A DNA stretch of 64,000 nucleotides from Arcobacter defluvii (GCF_013201725.1 NZ_CP053835.1:2666001-2730000); one strand, 5' to 3'; positions 36,601 to 45,517 are shown, numbered from the stretch's first letter. Numbers and translations: made by a program. The notes: generated from the sequence alone by a model not told the origin.

Positions 36601-36911
36601 AAATACATATTGATAACTTAACTTTTAAATGTATTATAGGAATACTTGACTTTGAACGAATAAAAAAACAAAAAGTCGTTATAAACTTATCTTTTGAATA
36701 TGAATTTTCAGAAGATAAGTTTATAGACTACTCTGAAATTTCAAATCTAATAAAAACTACAATGAAAAAAGAAAAATTTTTTCTACTTGAAGATGCAATT
36801 TTGCATTTTGAATCATTATTACAAAACAATTACAATATAAATAATCTTGATATTAAGATATCAAAACCGAATATCTTAACAAATTGTATAGTTTCTCTAT
36901 CAAATAAATAA
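36597..36911 (+). CDS. folB: Dihydroneopterin aldolase-like protein
   Basis: A 104-residue protein with FolB-type features: the N-terminal CIIGILDFERIKKQ segment, the DYSEISNLIKT part, and a KPNIL motif (KP in place of K at the catalytic position) near residue 90. FolB proteins are usually near 120 residues, so this one is short. It likely gives 6-hydroxymethyl-dihydropterin for folate synthesis. ATG overlaps plsY by 4 bp. Its last codons and stop are part of a perfect 14 bp direct repeat. Confidence 0.8.
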   Translation: MKIHIDNLTFKCIIGILDFERIKKQKVVINLSFEYEFSEDKFIDYSEISNLIKTTMKKEKFFLLEDAILHFESLLQNNYNINNLDIKISKPNILTNCIVSLSNK

Positions 36912-36930
36912 TTATTTATCAAATAAATAA
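36898..36930 (+). repeat. Direct repeat across the folB stop
   Basis: The 14 bp unit TATCAAATAAATAA occurs at 36898-36911 and again at 36917-36930. The first copy ends exactly at the folB stop. A 16 bp AT-only palindrome (36904-36919) links them and may act as a weak terminator. Confidence 0.5.
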
Positions 36931-36975
36931 GAGTAAAAAAGTCCTAAAATAGCAATAACACAGCATATTTATTCT

Positions 36976-37013
36976 GTTAATTAAAAAATAACTTAAATTA
37001 ACAGTTAATTAAC
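36976..37013 (+). promoter_or_regulatory. Two TTAATTAA palindromes upstream of the porin
   Basis: TTAATTAA at 36977-36984 and at 37005-37012, the second inside the perfect palindrome GTTAATTAAC. They lie about 45 and 75 bp upstream of the putative -10, 28 bp apart, a spacing near an integral number of helix turns. They may be regulator sites; chance is possible in AT-rich DNA. Confidence 0.35.
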
Positions 37014-37055
37014 ACAGAATTAACCATTTTAAGAAAACTTTAAAATTTAGTGGTG

Positions 37056-37061
37056 TAGAAT
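37056..37061 (+). promoter_or_regulatory. Probable -10 box of the porin gene
   Basis: TAGAAT preceded by TGGTG gives a near-consensus extended -10 about 100 bp before the porin start, implying a leader of about 95 nt. Confidence 0.5.
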
Positions 37062-37161
37062 GGTCGCAACGGTATGTCGGAAAAGGTTTAAAACCTATGT
37101 TTTAGATGAGTTCGCGCGCTCCGGTAGACTGATAATAGATTTCGAAATTTTAGGAGAACAA
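37062..37161 (+). other. GC-rich leader of the porin mRNA
   Basis: About 46% GC over 37063-37133 by my count, against about 28% around it, in a stretch that is not coding by composition or by ribosome site. It contains GCGCGC and AGGTTTAAAACCT, able to form short stems. Likely a structured 5' leader of the porin transcript; function unknown. Confidence 0.5.
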
Positions 37162-38391
37162 ATGAAAAAAATCGCAAAATTAAGTTTAGTAGCTGCTGTA
37201 GCAGTTGCAGGATTAACTACTGCTAATGCTCAACCATTAGAAGAAGCAATCAAAAATGTAGATGTATCTGGATCTGTAGTATATAGATATAATGACTATT
37301 CAAATGATGAAACTGATAATTCAGATGTACAAAACAACTATAAAGTTGCATTAAACTTATCTTCAAAAGTAAATGAAGATGTTAAATTTAACTCTAGATT
37401 TATCGTTGGTGGAGCTGATTCAGGTTATGCAACATTAGATAGTGGTAAAAATTCAGATCAAAATGTTGATGTAACATTATCTCATGCATATTTTGGATAT
37501 ACTGGAATTGCAAATACAACTGTAAACGTTGGTAAACAAGGTTTAACTACTCCTTGGACTGTTGCTATTGATTCAGATAACAATGAGCAAACAGGAACAG
37601 GTATCTTAGCACTTTCTACAGTTGGACCAGTTACTTTAGCTGCTGCTTATTTTAATCAAACTAATTTAGATAAATCATCTGATGCAAAAGTTTGGAATAC
37701 TAATTTAAATAAAGAAGTTAAAATTACAAATTTAAATAATACTGACCCAGCTAGTGGTGTTTTAGTTGATGGAAGTTTAGATGTTGCGACGGTTGGTGCA
37801 ATTGCAAACTTAGACTTTGTTACTCTAGATGCTTGGTATTTAGATATGCAAGATTTATTTGATACTTATACAATTGGTGCAAAAGCTGATTTTGATTTAA
37901 GCGGAGTAAAATTAGGTATTGATGCAAGATGGGCTTCTTTAGATCTAGATGATTCAGATACAGATAATAATATTGCAAAAATCATGTTAACTGGTAAAGT
38001 TGGAATTGTAAATGCTAAAGTACTTTATGCTACAACTGATAAAGAAGGTGGATTAACTGCTTTAGATAATGATGCTGTAACAACTGTAAATGGATGGAAT
38101 ACAACTGTAAATGGTAAAGCTGATGCTGATTATTGGCAAACAACTTTAGGTGTAGATATATTATCTAACTTAAACTTATCAGCTAACTACAATAATTTAC
38201 AATATGTAAATGATACAACAGATATGGAAGAAGAAGAATTATATGCTCAATTAACTTATAAAATGAGTAAAAACTTCAATACTTATGTGAGATATGGTAC
38301 ATATACAAAAGAATATGCATCAGGTGTTAAAGATGGTGATAAAATCAATGATGATACAAGAGGAAGATTACAAGTTGAATATACATTCTAA
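37162..38391 (+). CDS. Major outer-membrane porin (Campylobacter MOMP family)
   Basis: A 409-residue beta-barrel porin. The signal peptide (residues 1-23, ending ANA) is followed by PLEEAIKNVDVSG, which closely resembles the N-terminus of Campylobacter MOMP (PorA). The rest shows alternating hydrophobic strands, Asp-rich loops and a C-terminal aromatic residue (YTF) used by the BAM complex. The start at 37162 is chosen because AGGAG lies six to ten bases upstream and the signal peptide begins there; a longer open frame from 37060 overlaps the promoter. A very strong terminator follows, as fits a highly expressed gene. Confidence 0.93.
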   Translation: MKKIAKLSLVAAVAVAGLTTANAQPLEEAIKNVDVSGSVVYRYNDYSNDETDNSDVQNNYKVALNLSSKVNEDVKFNSRFIVGGADSGYATLDSGKNSDQNVDVTLSHAYFGYTGIANTTVNVGKQGLTTPWTVAIDSDNNEQTGTGILALSTVGPVTLAAAYFNQTNLDKSSDAKVWNTNLNKEVKITNLNNTDPASGVLVDGSLDVATVGAIANLDFVTLDAWYLDMQDLFDTYTIGAKADFDLSGVKLGIDARWASLDLDDSDTDNNIAKIMLTGKVGIVNAKVLYATTDKEGGLTALDNDAVTTVNGWNTTVNGKADADYWQTTLGVDILSNLNLSANYNNLQYVNDTTDMEEEELYAQLTYKMSKNFNTYVRYGTYTKEYASGVKDGDKINDDTRGRLQVEYTF

Positions 38392-38423
38392 TATTTTTAG
38401 AACTATTTAACTTTACTTTTTCT

Positions 38424-38453
38424 AAGGGTGGGGAGTTTTCCTCACCCTTTTTT
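38424..38453 (+). terminator. Strong porin terminator
   Basis: A 10 bp GC-rich stem (38424-38433 with 38440-38449), 6-base loop, then seven T. It is the most canonical intrinsic terminator in the window. Confidence 0.92.
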
Positions 38454-38550
38454 ATTTATAAAAATATTTTAATCTATCTAATAAAAGATATTATAATAAT
38501 TTAATCTTATTATGATAAAATCTTGTAATTTTACAAAAAAGGATTTTATC

Positions 38551-39189
38551 TTGAAAAAAGCAATTCTTTCATCTATTTTATTATTAGGAACTACATCTAT
38601 AATCGCAGATACAACTATGTGTTTCAAAGAAAACCATGCTTCAATGAGTACTATTGAAAATACTGCTTTAAATGGTGGGGCATGTGAAGGTAAATATTCA
38701 ATCAATGATATGAAAGCAAAAGGTTGGATTGTAGATGATATAAAAATTTCTCAATCAGCAAATGGAATGAATTTTATCTATATTTTAAAAACTCCAAACT
38801 CTTCAATTCAACCTGTAGTTGCAGGAAATATATCGGGAAATTCTGCTGATATGGAAGCAAGAATCTTAGCTAAATTAGAAGCAAAAAAAGAAGCTCAAGA
38901 AAAAGCAAAAGTTGAAAAAGAGTTAAAAGATGCAGCAATAATTGCAAAAGAGCTTTATACAAATAAATGCCAAACTTGTCATGGAACAAATGGTGAAAAA
39001 CGTGCTTATAATAGTGCTAGACCATTAAGAGATTTATCACAAGAAGATATGCAAGAATCAATCAAAAATTATAAAGTTGGAAAAGTTGATTCTATGAATG
39101 CAAATATAATGGCACCTTATGCAAACTTTATTGATTATAAAGAAATCAAAGGCATCTATGCATATTTAAAAGAATTAAATAATAAATAA
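38551..39189 (+). CDS. Secreted c-type cytochrome with an unknown N-terminal domain
   Basis: A 212-residue protein. The start is TTG at 38551, with AAGGA seven bases upstream, because a Sec signal peptide (residues 1-19) begins there; the upstream in-frame ATG at 38512 lacks a ribosome site. After the signal comes a domain of about 80 residues with two cysteines (C24, C45) of no family I recognise, then an Ala/Lys/Glu-rich helical linker (about 101-130) and a C-terminal cytochrome c domain with C140-QT-C143-H144 and a candidate Met ligand near 182 or 190. Monocistronic, with its own terminator. Confidence 0.8.
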   Translation: MKKAILSSILLLGTTSIIADTTMCFKENHASMSTIENTALNGGACEGKYSINDMKAKGWIVDDIKISQSANGMNFIYILKTPNSSIQPVVAGNISGNSADMEARILAKLEAKKEAQEKAKVEKELKDAAIIAKELYTNKCQTCHGTNGEKRAYNSARPLRDLSQEDMQESIKNYKVGKVDSMNANIMAPYANFIDYKEIKGIYAYLKELNNK

Positions 39190-39194
39190 AGAAT

Positions 39195-39212
39195 AAGGAT
39201 TTTATCCTTTTC
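39195..39212 (+). terminator. Terminator after the two-domain cytochrome
   Basis: A six-pair stem AAGGAT/ATCCTT with a 3-base loop followed by TTCTTTCTTCTT. Confidence 0.55.
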
Positions 39213-39255
39213 TTTCTTCTTCTAAACTCTAATCACTCTTTATAGAAATTTAAAG

Positions 39256-39261
39256 TATAAT
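39256..39261 (+). promoter_or_regulatory. -10 box for prfB
   Basis: TATAAT, 28 bp before the prfB ATG. A small palindrome, CCTTTTTTAAAGG, follows it near the transcription start. Confidence 0.55.
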
Positions 39262-39288
39262 TTCCTTTTTTAAAGGATTAAGGCTAAA

Positions 39289-40389
39289 ATGGACGCATAC
39301 GAATATTCAGAACTATTAAAACTACTAAATACAAAACTCAATAATATAAAAGGTATTTTAAAACCTGATGATTTAAATAAAAGATTGGATGAAATCAAAC
39401 AATTAGAATCATCTCAAGATTTTTGGAATGATGTAGAAAATGCTACAAAAATTGGTATAGAAAAAAATAGAATTTTAGGTAAATTAAATAAATTCAATAA
39501 AGCAAATGATTCTTTAAAAGGTACAAATGAACTTTATGAAATGGCAACTGAAGAGAAAGATGATGAAACTTTAGAAATGCTATACGATGAAGCAGAAGAT
39601 TTGGAAAAACTTATCAAATCAACTGAAATTTCTGTAATGTTATCCAATCCTGATGATGCTTCAAATGCAATTGTATCTATTCATCCAGGAGCAGGTGGAA
39701 CTGAGTCACAAGATTGGGCAAGTATCCTTTATAGAATGTATTTAAGATGGGCTGAAAGAAATGATTTCAAAGTTGAGCTTCTTGATTATCAAAATGGTGA
39801 TGAAGCAGGAATAAAAGATGTTTCATTTATTATCAAAGGTGAAAATGCATATGGATATATGAAAGCTGAAAATGGTATTCATAGACTTGTAAGAATCTCT
39901 CCATTTGACTCAAATGCAAAAAGACATACGTCATTCTCATCTGTGATGGTGAGTCCTGAAGTTGATGATAATATTGATATTGTAATAGAAGATAAAGATA
40001 TTAGAATTGATACATACAGAGCAAGTGGTGCTGGTGGACAACACGTAAATAAAACAGAAAGTGCGATTAGAATTACACATATTGCTACAAATATAGTTGT
40101 TCAATGCCAAAATGACAGATCTCAGCACAAAAATAAAGCAAGTGCTATGAAAATGCTAAAATCAAGACTTTATGAATTAGAACTTGAAAAACAACAAGCT
40201 ACAAAAGATGGTATCGAAAAGAGTGAGAATGGTTGGGGACATCAAATCAGATCTTATGTTTTACAACCTTATCAACAAGTAAAAGATAGTAGAAGTAACA
40301 TTGGTTATTCAAATGTTGATGCTATTTTAGATGGTGATATAACTAAAATTATTGAAGATGTATTAATAGCAACTTCAACTTCTAAATAA
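39289..40389 (+). CDS. prfB: Peptide chain release factor 2
   Basis: It reads UGA and UAA stops and releases peptides. The codon-reading tripeptide SPF is near residue 205 (RISPFDSNA) and the catalytic GGQ is near residue 247 ([10 protein letters not shown]). At 366 residues the frame is unbroken from an ATG with AAGG five bases upstream. There is no in-frame UGA near codon 26, so the programmed frameshift known from E. coli is absent. Its stop is in one arm of a shared bidirectional terminator. Confidence 0.97.
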   Translation: MDAYEYSELLKLLNTKLNNIKGILKPDDLNKRLDEIKQLESSQDFWNDVENATKIGIEKNRILGKLNKFNKANDSLKGTNELYEMATEEKDDETLEMLYDEAEDLEKLIKSTEISVMLSNPDDASNAIVSIHPGAGGTESQDWASILYRMYLRWAERNDFKVELLDYQNGDEAGIKDVSFIIKGENAYGYMKAENGIHRLVRISPFDSNAKRHTSFSSVMVSPEVDDNIDIVIEDKDIRIDTYRASGAGGQHVNKTESAIRITHIATNIVVQCQNDRSQHKNKASAMKMLKSRLYELELEKQQATKDGIEKSENGWGHQIRSYVLQPYQQVKDSRSNIGYSNVDAILDGDITKIIEDVLIATSTSK

Positions 40390-40413
40390 TGAATCATTTT
40401 TGATTCATTATTT
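40384..40413. terminator. Bidirectional terminator shared by prfB and the efflux operon
   Basis: A perfect 13 bp stem (40384-40396 with 40401-40413) and a TTTT loop. The prfB TAA (40387-40389) is in the left arm and the adaptor-gene TAA (40408-40410, minus) is in the right arm. T-rich tail on the plus strand. Confidence 0.85.
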
Positions 40414-41295
40414 CTCTTCTTTCTTTGGCTCTATTTTAATCGTACAAGTTATTCCTGCTCTTAAAATAAATCCATCTGGAACTTCATCTATTTCTATTCT
40501 TACAGGTATTCTTTGAGCTAATCTAACCCAAGTAAACGATGGATTTACATTTGCTAAAAGTCTTTTACCTATTTCATTATCTCTATCAGTAATACCACTT
40601 GAAATACTTGATACATGCCCTTTTAAAATAAAATTTGTACCTAAAGGTTGTATATTTGCAATATCACCCTCTTTTATAAGAGGTATTTTGTGCTCTTCAA
40701 AATATCCGTAAACCCAAAAAGAATTATTACTAATTAATGCTAAGGTATTTTCACCTCTATTTATAAAATCCCCACTTTTTAAAACTAGATTTGAAACCCA
40801 ACCATCTTCAGTTGCAATTACACTAGAACGCTCTAAATTCAATTTTGCAATATTTAGCTCAACTAAAGCTTTATCATAATTTGCTTTTGCTATATCTAAT
40901 TGATATTTTGCAGTTTCATGTTCTTCTTTTGAAACAACACTATTATCAACTTTAAATCTTCTATCAAACTGTTTTTTCTTCATTTGATATTCAGATTTTT
41001 GTATTTGAAGAAATGCTTCTGATTTTGCTACATCTTCTAAAAATCTTTTTTTATCAATTTGGAAAAGTAAATCACCTTTTTTTACAAATTGATTATCTTT
41101 AACATAAACTTTTTCAACTAAACCACTAACATCAGGAGAAATCATGATTGTATCAGCTCTTATTCGTCCGTCTCTTGTCCATGGATTATTCATATAGTTA
41201 TGCCAAAGTTTTAATGCTAGAAAAACTGCAATTACAACTATAAAAAATGTAATTGCAAATTTTATGAATTTTATTAATTTACTATTTTTATTCAT
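40408..41295 (-). CDS. HlyD/AaeA-type periplasmic efflux adaptor
   Basis: A 295-residue membrane fusion protein with one N-terminal helix (about 11-29), a biotinyl-lipoyl-like domain (about 50-75 and 185-210), a short alpha-hairpin (about 85-160), and a C-terminal beta-barrel. The opening NNPWTRDGRIRAD segment is typical of the AaeA/EmrA group that partners FUSC-type or DUF1656-linked pumps. Last gene of the MarR-led operon, 12 bp after the DUF1656 gene. Confidence 0.93.
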   Translation of the reverse strand: MNKNSKLIKFIKFAITFFIVVIAVFLALKLWHNYMNNPWTRDGRIRADTIMISPDVSGLVEKVYVKDNQFVKKGDLLFQIDKKRFLEDVAKSEAFLQIQKSEYQMKKKQFDRRFKVDNSVVSKEEHETAKYQLDIAKANYDKALVELNIAKLNLERSSVIATEDGWVSNLVLKSGDFINRGENTLALISNNSFWVYGYFEEHKIPLIKEGDIANIQPLGTNFILKGHVSSISSGITDRDNEIGKRLLANVNPSFTWVRLAQRIPVRIEIDEVPDGFILRAGITCTIKIEPKKEEK

Positions 41296-41307
41296 TATTA
41301 TATTTCC

Positions 41308-41508
41308 TTAATTATAAATCAAAATTGATGGTATTGCAAAAAAGCATACAAATAAAGCTGTTCTAAAAAGTCCAGGATGCCAAACATAATTATAAACTCC
41401 AAGATCAGCTAAAATTCTATTTATAAAGATTTGTACAATTCCTGCAACAATAAATATTACTACCAATGTTGGTATTTCATTTCCTAATAAGGTAACCACT
41501 AAATTCAT
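41308..41508 (-). CDS. DUF1656 (AaeX-like) small membrane protein
   Basis: A 66-residue protein with two membrane helices (about 13-33 and 45-63) and the WHPGLFRTALF motif of DUF1656. Such proteins are encoded beside AaeA/AaeB-type pumps; their exact role is unknown. It overlaps the FUSC gene by 4 bp. Confidence 0.88.
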   Translation of the reverse strand: MNLVVTLLGNEIPTLVVIFIVAGIVQIFINRILADLGVYNYVWHPGLFRTALFVCFFAIPSILIYN

Positions 41509-43628
41509 CTTATTTCTCCTTTAGAGGGAAGTGATATTTTATTTAACATAAGAGTATAAATTAAAGAAATTTCTATTAAAATATTTTGCATAACTCTTTG
41601 TTCAATAGCTGATTTATATACTCTATTTTTTTCTAATTCAATAAAATCTTCTTTAATTTTAAAAAAAATTCTTTCTTTTTTATTTTCATCTTTTAAAGAA
41701 AAATAATCCTTTATAGAATCTAAGATTTCATAAACAAATTTTGGTTGATTATCTGTTTTAAACTCTTTTAATAAATTCTTTATATCTATAATTGCTCTTG
41801 CAATTTCAATACTTGAAAGTAGCCATTGAAAAATCAAAGTATTTGATTGAGTATTTAATCTTCCTTGGGTTGAAAAGTGTTGAATCAGATCTAAACCACG
41901 ACTTTCTAAAACAACCCTCCTTAAATCTTTTTTTTCATAAGTTAATTTTATTATTCTATTTACTAATAGATTTGATACTCTTCTTTTTGTCCAAGATTCA
42001 GACCAAGAATTTATAAGTTCATAAGCAACACCAGCAACAATTATTCCTATTAAAGAAGAAATACTTGTTTCAAAATAAGTAATATAATCCATACTATAAT
42101 ATAAATTCATCGAACAAACAGTAATAATAATAAAAATAAATCCAAATGCAAATAATCCTCTTTGAGGTGAAGTTCCAAGCCAAGCAGCTATTGCAAAAAC
42201 AGGAGCCATTACAAAACAAAAAGTTGGAATATCACTAACATAAGTTGGAATTAAATAAAAATTATAAATTCCTGCCACAAAAAAAGATACAATTGAACCT
42301 TTCAAAAAACTTTTACTCGCATTTATTGGATTTGGAATAGAACTAAACATAAGTGTAGTTGCAACAGCTGAAATAATTGCAAAAGGAGCATAACCCCAAG
42401 CTGTAATAATCCAAAATATTGTCATCACAATCAAAACAATCGCTGCTCTAAAAGAAGCTAAAATAACAAGTAAATTATCAGTATATGTAGAGAATTTCAC
42501 TATTTGGCTTACTTCTTCACTATCATCATTTTTTAGTTTACTATTTAAAAATGATATATATGTTTTTGTATATTGGGAAAATTCATCAAAAAATCGTAAG
42601 ATTAAAAATGATGATGAATTAAAATCATTTTGTAAATCAAAATCTAAATCTTTAAATTTTTCTCTTTCTAAACCTATTTTTTCTTTTATTTTTATTCTTG
42701 TTGAATCAAATTCATTTATAATATTTTCTACATTGTATTCAAATAAATCATCAGAATATTTTTCTAAAAAGTTTTTTATTGGTTCATAAATTTCTTGTAA
42801 TGATAAAATTATATTTTTATCTATTTTTTCATTGTTAGAAATTGTACTAATTATGTTCTTTAAAGAATGGAAAGTAACTGATAAATGCATAAATTCAGAA
42901 TTTAATCTTTGATAATACATCTTATCTTTTTTATTGATATTACTTTCAAATATACTATTCACTCTAAGTGCATCTGAACCTAAAATATTTTTTGAGAAGT
43001 TTGAAGTATTACTCTCTTTACTAAAAATATTATTTGTATCTAAAACAGCTATAAATATATTTTTATATCTTTGTTTTTCACTTATAAATAGAGTATCTGA
43101 TAATTTTTTTGGGAAAACAACTTCACTTATAACACTTGCACTTAATAACCCAACAACAACCTCTGAAAACCTCTCAACGGCAAAACCATAAACACTTAAA
43201 GGATTGTGAATATTTGGTAAAACTATTAAAGCAACTGTATAACCTGATAAAACAAATCCATAAGATATGAAATTCCTATATTTAAATCCAGCTGCTGCAC
43301 AAATTGCTATCCAAATTGTAAAAAAACCCATAAACCAAACTCTATCTTGGGAAAAAGCAGAAGTCAAAACTAAAGAGATAATAAATCCTATAACTGTTCC
43401 CAAAAATCTATAAAAACTTTTTGAAAAAACCATTCCACTGTACATTTGCATTACAATAAACACAGTGAATACAGAAGTTTGTGGACTTGAAAGATTTAAA
43501 AACATTGATACACTCATTGCTATTAATGCTGCAATTGTTAATTTAACAACATAAATAATAATTGTTAAATCACCATTTATCCACTCTTGGAAAGCAGATT
43601 TAAAAATACCAATTTTAGCCTTTGGCAT
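41505..43628 (-). CDS. FUSC-family inner-membrane efflux protein (AaeB-like)
   Basis: A 707-residue protein with the FUSC duplication: a first membrane block (about 25-170), a long soluble helical region (about 190-385), and a second membrane block (about 385-530), then a cytoplasmic C-terminal part. The Phe-rich SPQTSVFTVFIVMQMYSG segment and the second-block SAVATTLMFSSIPNP suit the aromatic acid exporter/fusaric acid resistance family. With the adaptor and OMF it should form an export route for aromatic acids or similar compounds; the substrate cannot be read from sequence. It overlaps the outer-membrane gene by 14 bp. Confidence 0.93.
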   Translation of the reverse strand: MPKAKIGIFKSAFQEWINGDLTIIIYVVKLTIAALIAMSVSMFLNLSSPQTSVFTVFIVMQMYSGMVFSKSFYRFLGTVIGFIISLVLTSAFSQDRVWFMGFFTIWIAICAAAGFKYRNFISYGFVLSGYTVALIVLPNIHNPLSVYGFAVERFSEVVVGLLSASVISEVVFPKKLSDTLFISEKQRYKNIFIAVLDTNNIFSKESNTSNFSKNILGSDALRVNSIFESNINKKDKMYYQRLNSEFMHLSVTFHSLKNIISTISNNEKIDKNIILSLQEIYEPIKNFLEKYSDDLFEYNVENIINEFDSTRIKIKEKIGLEREKFKDLDFDLQNDFNSSSFLILRFFDEFSQYTKTYISFLNSKLKNDDSEEVSQIVKFSTYTDNLLVILASFRAAIVLIVMTIFWIITAWGYAPFAIISAVATTLMFSSIPNPINASKSFLKGSIVSFFVAGIYNFYLIPTYVSDIPTFCFVMAPVFAIAAWLGTSPQRGLFAFGFIFIIITVCSMNLYYSMDYITYFETSISSLIGIIVAGVAYELINSWSESWTKRRVSNLLVNRIIKLTYEKKDLRRVVLESRGLDLIQHFSTQGRLNTQSNTLIFQWLLSSIEIARAIIDIKNLLKEFKTDNQPKFVYEILDSIKDYFSLKDENKKERIFFKIKEDFIELEKNRVYKSAIEQRVMQNILIEISLIYTLMLNKISLPSKGEIR

Positions 43629-45042
43629 TTTTTAACTCTTCTTCTTTAAAGCCACCACCGATTGATCTTATTAAGTCCAATTCTAATTCTGAATGACTTT
43701 GTAATAATTCCATTTCAACAATATGAATCATTAAACTATTAATTTTTGTGTCATAATATAGAATTTTATCATTTAAACCAATCTCAAATCTTTTATTTGC
43801 TATTTTTTCATTTTGTTCAACTGATATTTGTTGTTCTTTATGCATTTTTATTTGTAGATTTTTATATTCAATTTTATTTAATACACCAACTACTTCATTT
43901 ACTGCTTTATTTAAAATATCATTATATTCATAAACTGAACTATTGTATGTAATAACTTTATCATCTAAATTTGATTCTCTTTTTCCCCAATCAAAAATAG
44001 GTAAATCCAAAGCAACACCAGCAGAAGGAACAGTTGAAGATTTTGATAGAAATTCACCTGATAAAAATGATGTAAACCCTAAAAGTCCTGATAAATTTAT
44101 ATTTGGATAAAACTTAGTTTTTGCAACATTTATATTTTCATCATTGCTTAAAACTATATATTTCTGAATAGCTACATCTGCTCTATTTGATAAAAAATTT
44201 AAATAAATATCGTTTGATAAAACTAAATTTATTGATTCATGAATATCAGGTTTTTTTAGACTTTGTGCAAAACTTGGTAATTGTCCAGATAAGATACATA
44301 ATGCTGAAATCTGTGCTTTTGTTATCTCTTTAATTGAATATTCATTATATTTCATTTGAGATATTTGAGCTTTTTTTTCATTCAATAATACTTCATCAAT
44401 TAAACCATTATCAAATTTTTCTTTCAATATCTTGAACTCTTCATCTAAAATATTTACAATCTTTTCTAAAATATTTATTTTCTTTTCATTAAAATTCCAA
44501 GATAAATACAATTGACTTATAGCTAAAGATAGATTTAACTTAGTATTTTCGATATATGCTTTTTGTGCAAAAGCAATATTTTTAGCTGATAAAATTTTAG
44601 ATTTTCTTTCATCCCAAAAATCAAACTTATAATCTAATGTCGTTGCACTGTGATATTGGGTGAAATATCCACCACCTAAAGGAGGTGGGAAAATATGATT
44701 TTCACTAAATCTTTGTCTAGTTAAATTTGATTCAAAAGATATATTTGGTAAATTTTCTGATTCAATTGCTCTTATTGTTGCATTAACTTTTGCAAACCTT
44801 TGTTTAACACTTTTTAATGATGGTGAATCATTTAAAGCTTTTTCAACAATAAAATTTAGCTGCTCATCTTCAAATAATTCCCACCATTTTTGAGTAATAT
44901 TTTCTTTTGTTGATTTTGTATTTATAATTTTTAATTCATCAAATATCTGTTTTTCATCAATTTTTTCAACTTTTTCAATTTTGGGAACACAACCAATAAA
45001 TAGAAAAAGAAATATTATGAAAATAAATGTATTTCTATTCAT
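43615..45042 (-). CDS. TolC-like outer-membrane efflux lipoprotein
   Basis: A 475-residue outer-membrane factor of the NodT/OprM type. A lipoprotein signal with lipobox LFIGC places the acylated cysteine at residue 18, and two tandem OEP repeats (about 55-250 and 270-465) give the trimeric barrel and tunnel. The segment FPNINLSG.. and VALDLPIFDWG are typical of the family. It follows marR by 2 bp. Confidence 0.93.
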   Translation of the reverse strand: MNRNTFIFIIFLFLFIGCVPKIEKVEKIDEKQIFDELKIINTKSTKENITQKWWELFEDEQLNFIVEKALNDSPSLKSVKQRFAKVNATIRAIESENLPNISFESNLTRQRFSENHIFPPPLGGGYFTQYHSATTLDYKFDFWDERKSKILSAKNIAFAQKAYIENTKLNLSLAISQLYLSWNFNEKKINILEKIVNILDEEFKILKEKFDNGLIDEVLLNEKKAQISQMKYNEYSIKEITKAQISALCILSGQLPSFAQSLKKPDIHESINLVLSNDIYLNFLSNRADVAIQKYIVLSNDENINVAKTKFYPNINLSGLLGFTSFLSGEFLSKSSTVPSAGVALDLPIFDWGKRESNLDDKVITYNSSVYEYNDILNKAVNEVVGVLNKIEYKNLQIKMHKEQQISVEQNEKIANKRFEIGLNDKILYYDTKINSLMIHIVEMELLQSHSELELDLIRSIGGGFKEEELKNAKG

Positions 45043-45044
45043 TA

Positions 45045-45476
45045 TTACTCTTTTGATAAATTTTCCATAATTTTATCAAGCATAGAAATAAAAACATCTT
45101 TTTCTGTTTCACTAATACCTTGTAAAACTTTTTTCTCAAGTTCTAAAGAAAGATTGATAAGTATATCTTTTAGTTCTTTTCCTTTATTTGTAATTGCAAT
45201 TAAATATGCTCTTCTATCATTCTTTTTTGATTCACGGTTTACTAAACCTTTTGCTTCTAATTTATCTAAAATAAGTGTTAATGCTGATTGTTTATAGTCA
45301 GTCTCATTTGCTAAATCTTTTTGAGTCATTCTATCTTTTTCACAAAGTTTTAATAAAACTACAAATTGAGTAGTTGTTAATTCATATGGACTAAGAGCAA
45401 TTTCCATCTCATTTTTTATACTATTTCTTACTTTTGCTATTTTTATACCTAGTTGATCGCTTAATGTATAATTCAT
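45045..45476 (-). CDS. MarR-family transcriptional regulator
   Basis: A 143-residue winged-helix protein. The HTH is at about 50-75 (MTQKDLANET, then SALTLILDKLEAKGL) followed by the wing with ESKKNDRRA, a MarR-family signature. First gene of the efflux operon, so it most likely represses it and is relieved by the pump's substrate or a related phenolic compound. The upstream region has a good candidate operator. Confidence 0.94.
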   Translation of the reverse strand: MNYTLSDQLGIKIAKVRNSIKNEMEIALSPYELTTTQFVVLLKLCEKDRMTQKDLANETDYKQSALTLILDKLEAKGLVNRESKKNDRRAYLIAITNKGKELKDILINLSLELEKKVLQGISETEKDVFISMLDKIMENLSKE

Positions 45477-45499
45477 ATAAATTCCTTTTAATTTTCAGA

Positions 45500-45505
45500 A
45501 ATATA
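45500..45505 (-). promoter_or_regulatory. -10 box of the marR-efflux operon
   Basis: On the minus strand TATATT follows TG (extended -10), 24 bp before the marR ATG. Confidence 0.5.
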
Positions 45506-45517
45506 CACTAAGATTAA

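Noticed and set aside
36904-36919. folB terminator
   Set aside because: The palindrome is AT-only with no loop and no T-run; listed only as part of the repeat.
37106-37132. A tiny open frame (ATG AGT TCG ... TGA) in the porin leader
   Set aside because: Eight codons without a Shine-Dalgarno; too little to support a leader peptide.
37060-37161. N-terminal extension of the porin from an ATG at 37060
   Set aside because: This ATG overlaps the probable -10 box, has no ribosome site, and the signal peptide with a good AGGAG begins at 37162.
38478-38705. Minus-strand open frame over the start of the cytochrome gene
   Set aside because: Overlaps the signal peptide coding region and the porin terminator side, with no family resemblance; a shadow.
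39289-39380. Programmed frameshift site in prfB
   Set aside because: The frame is unbroken and no early in-frame TGA is present.
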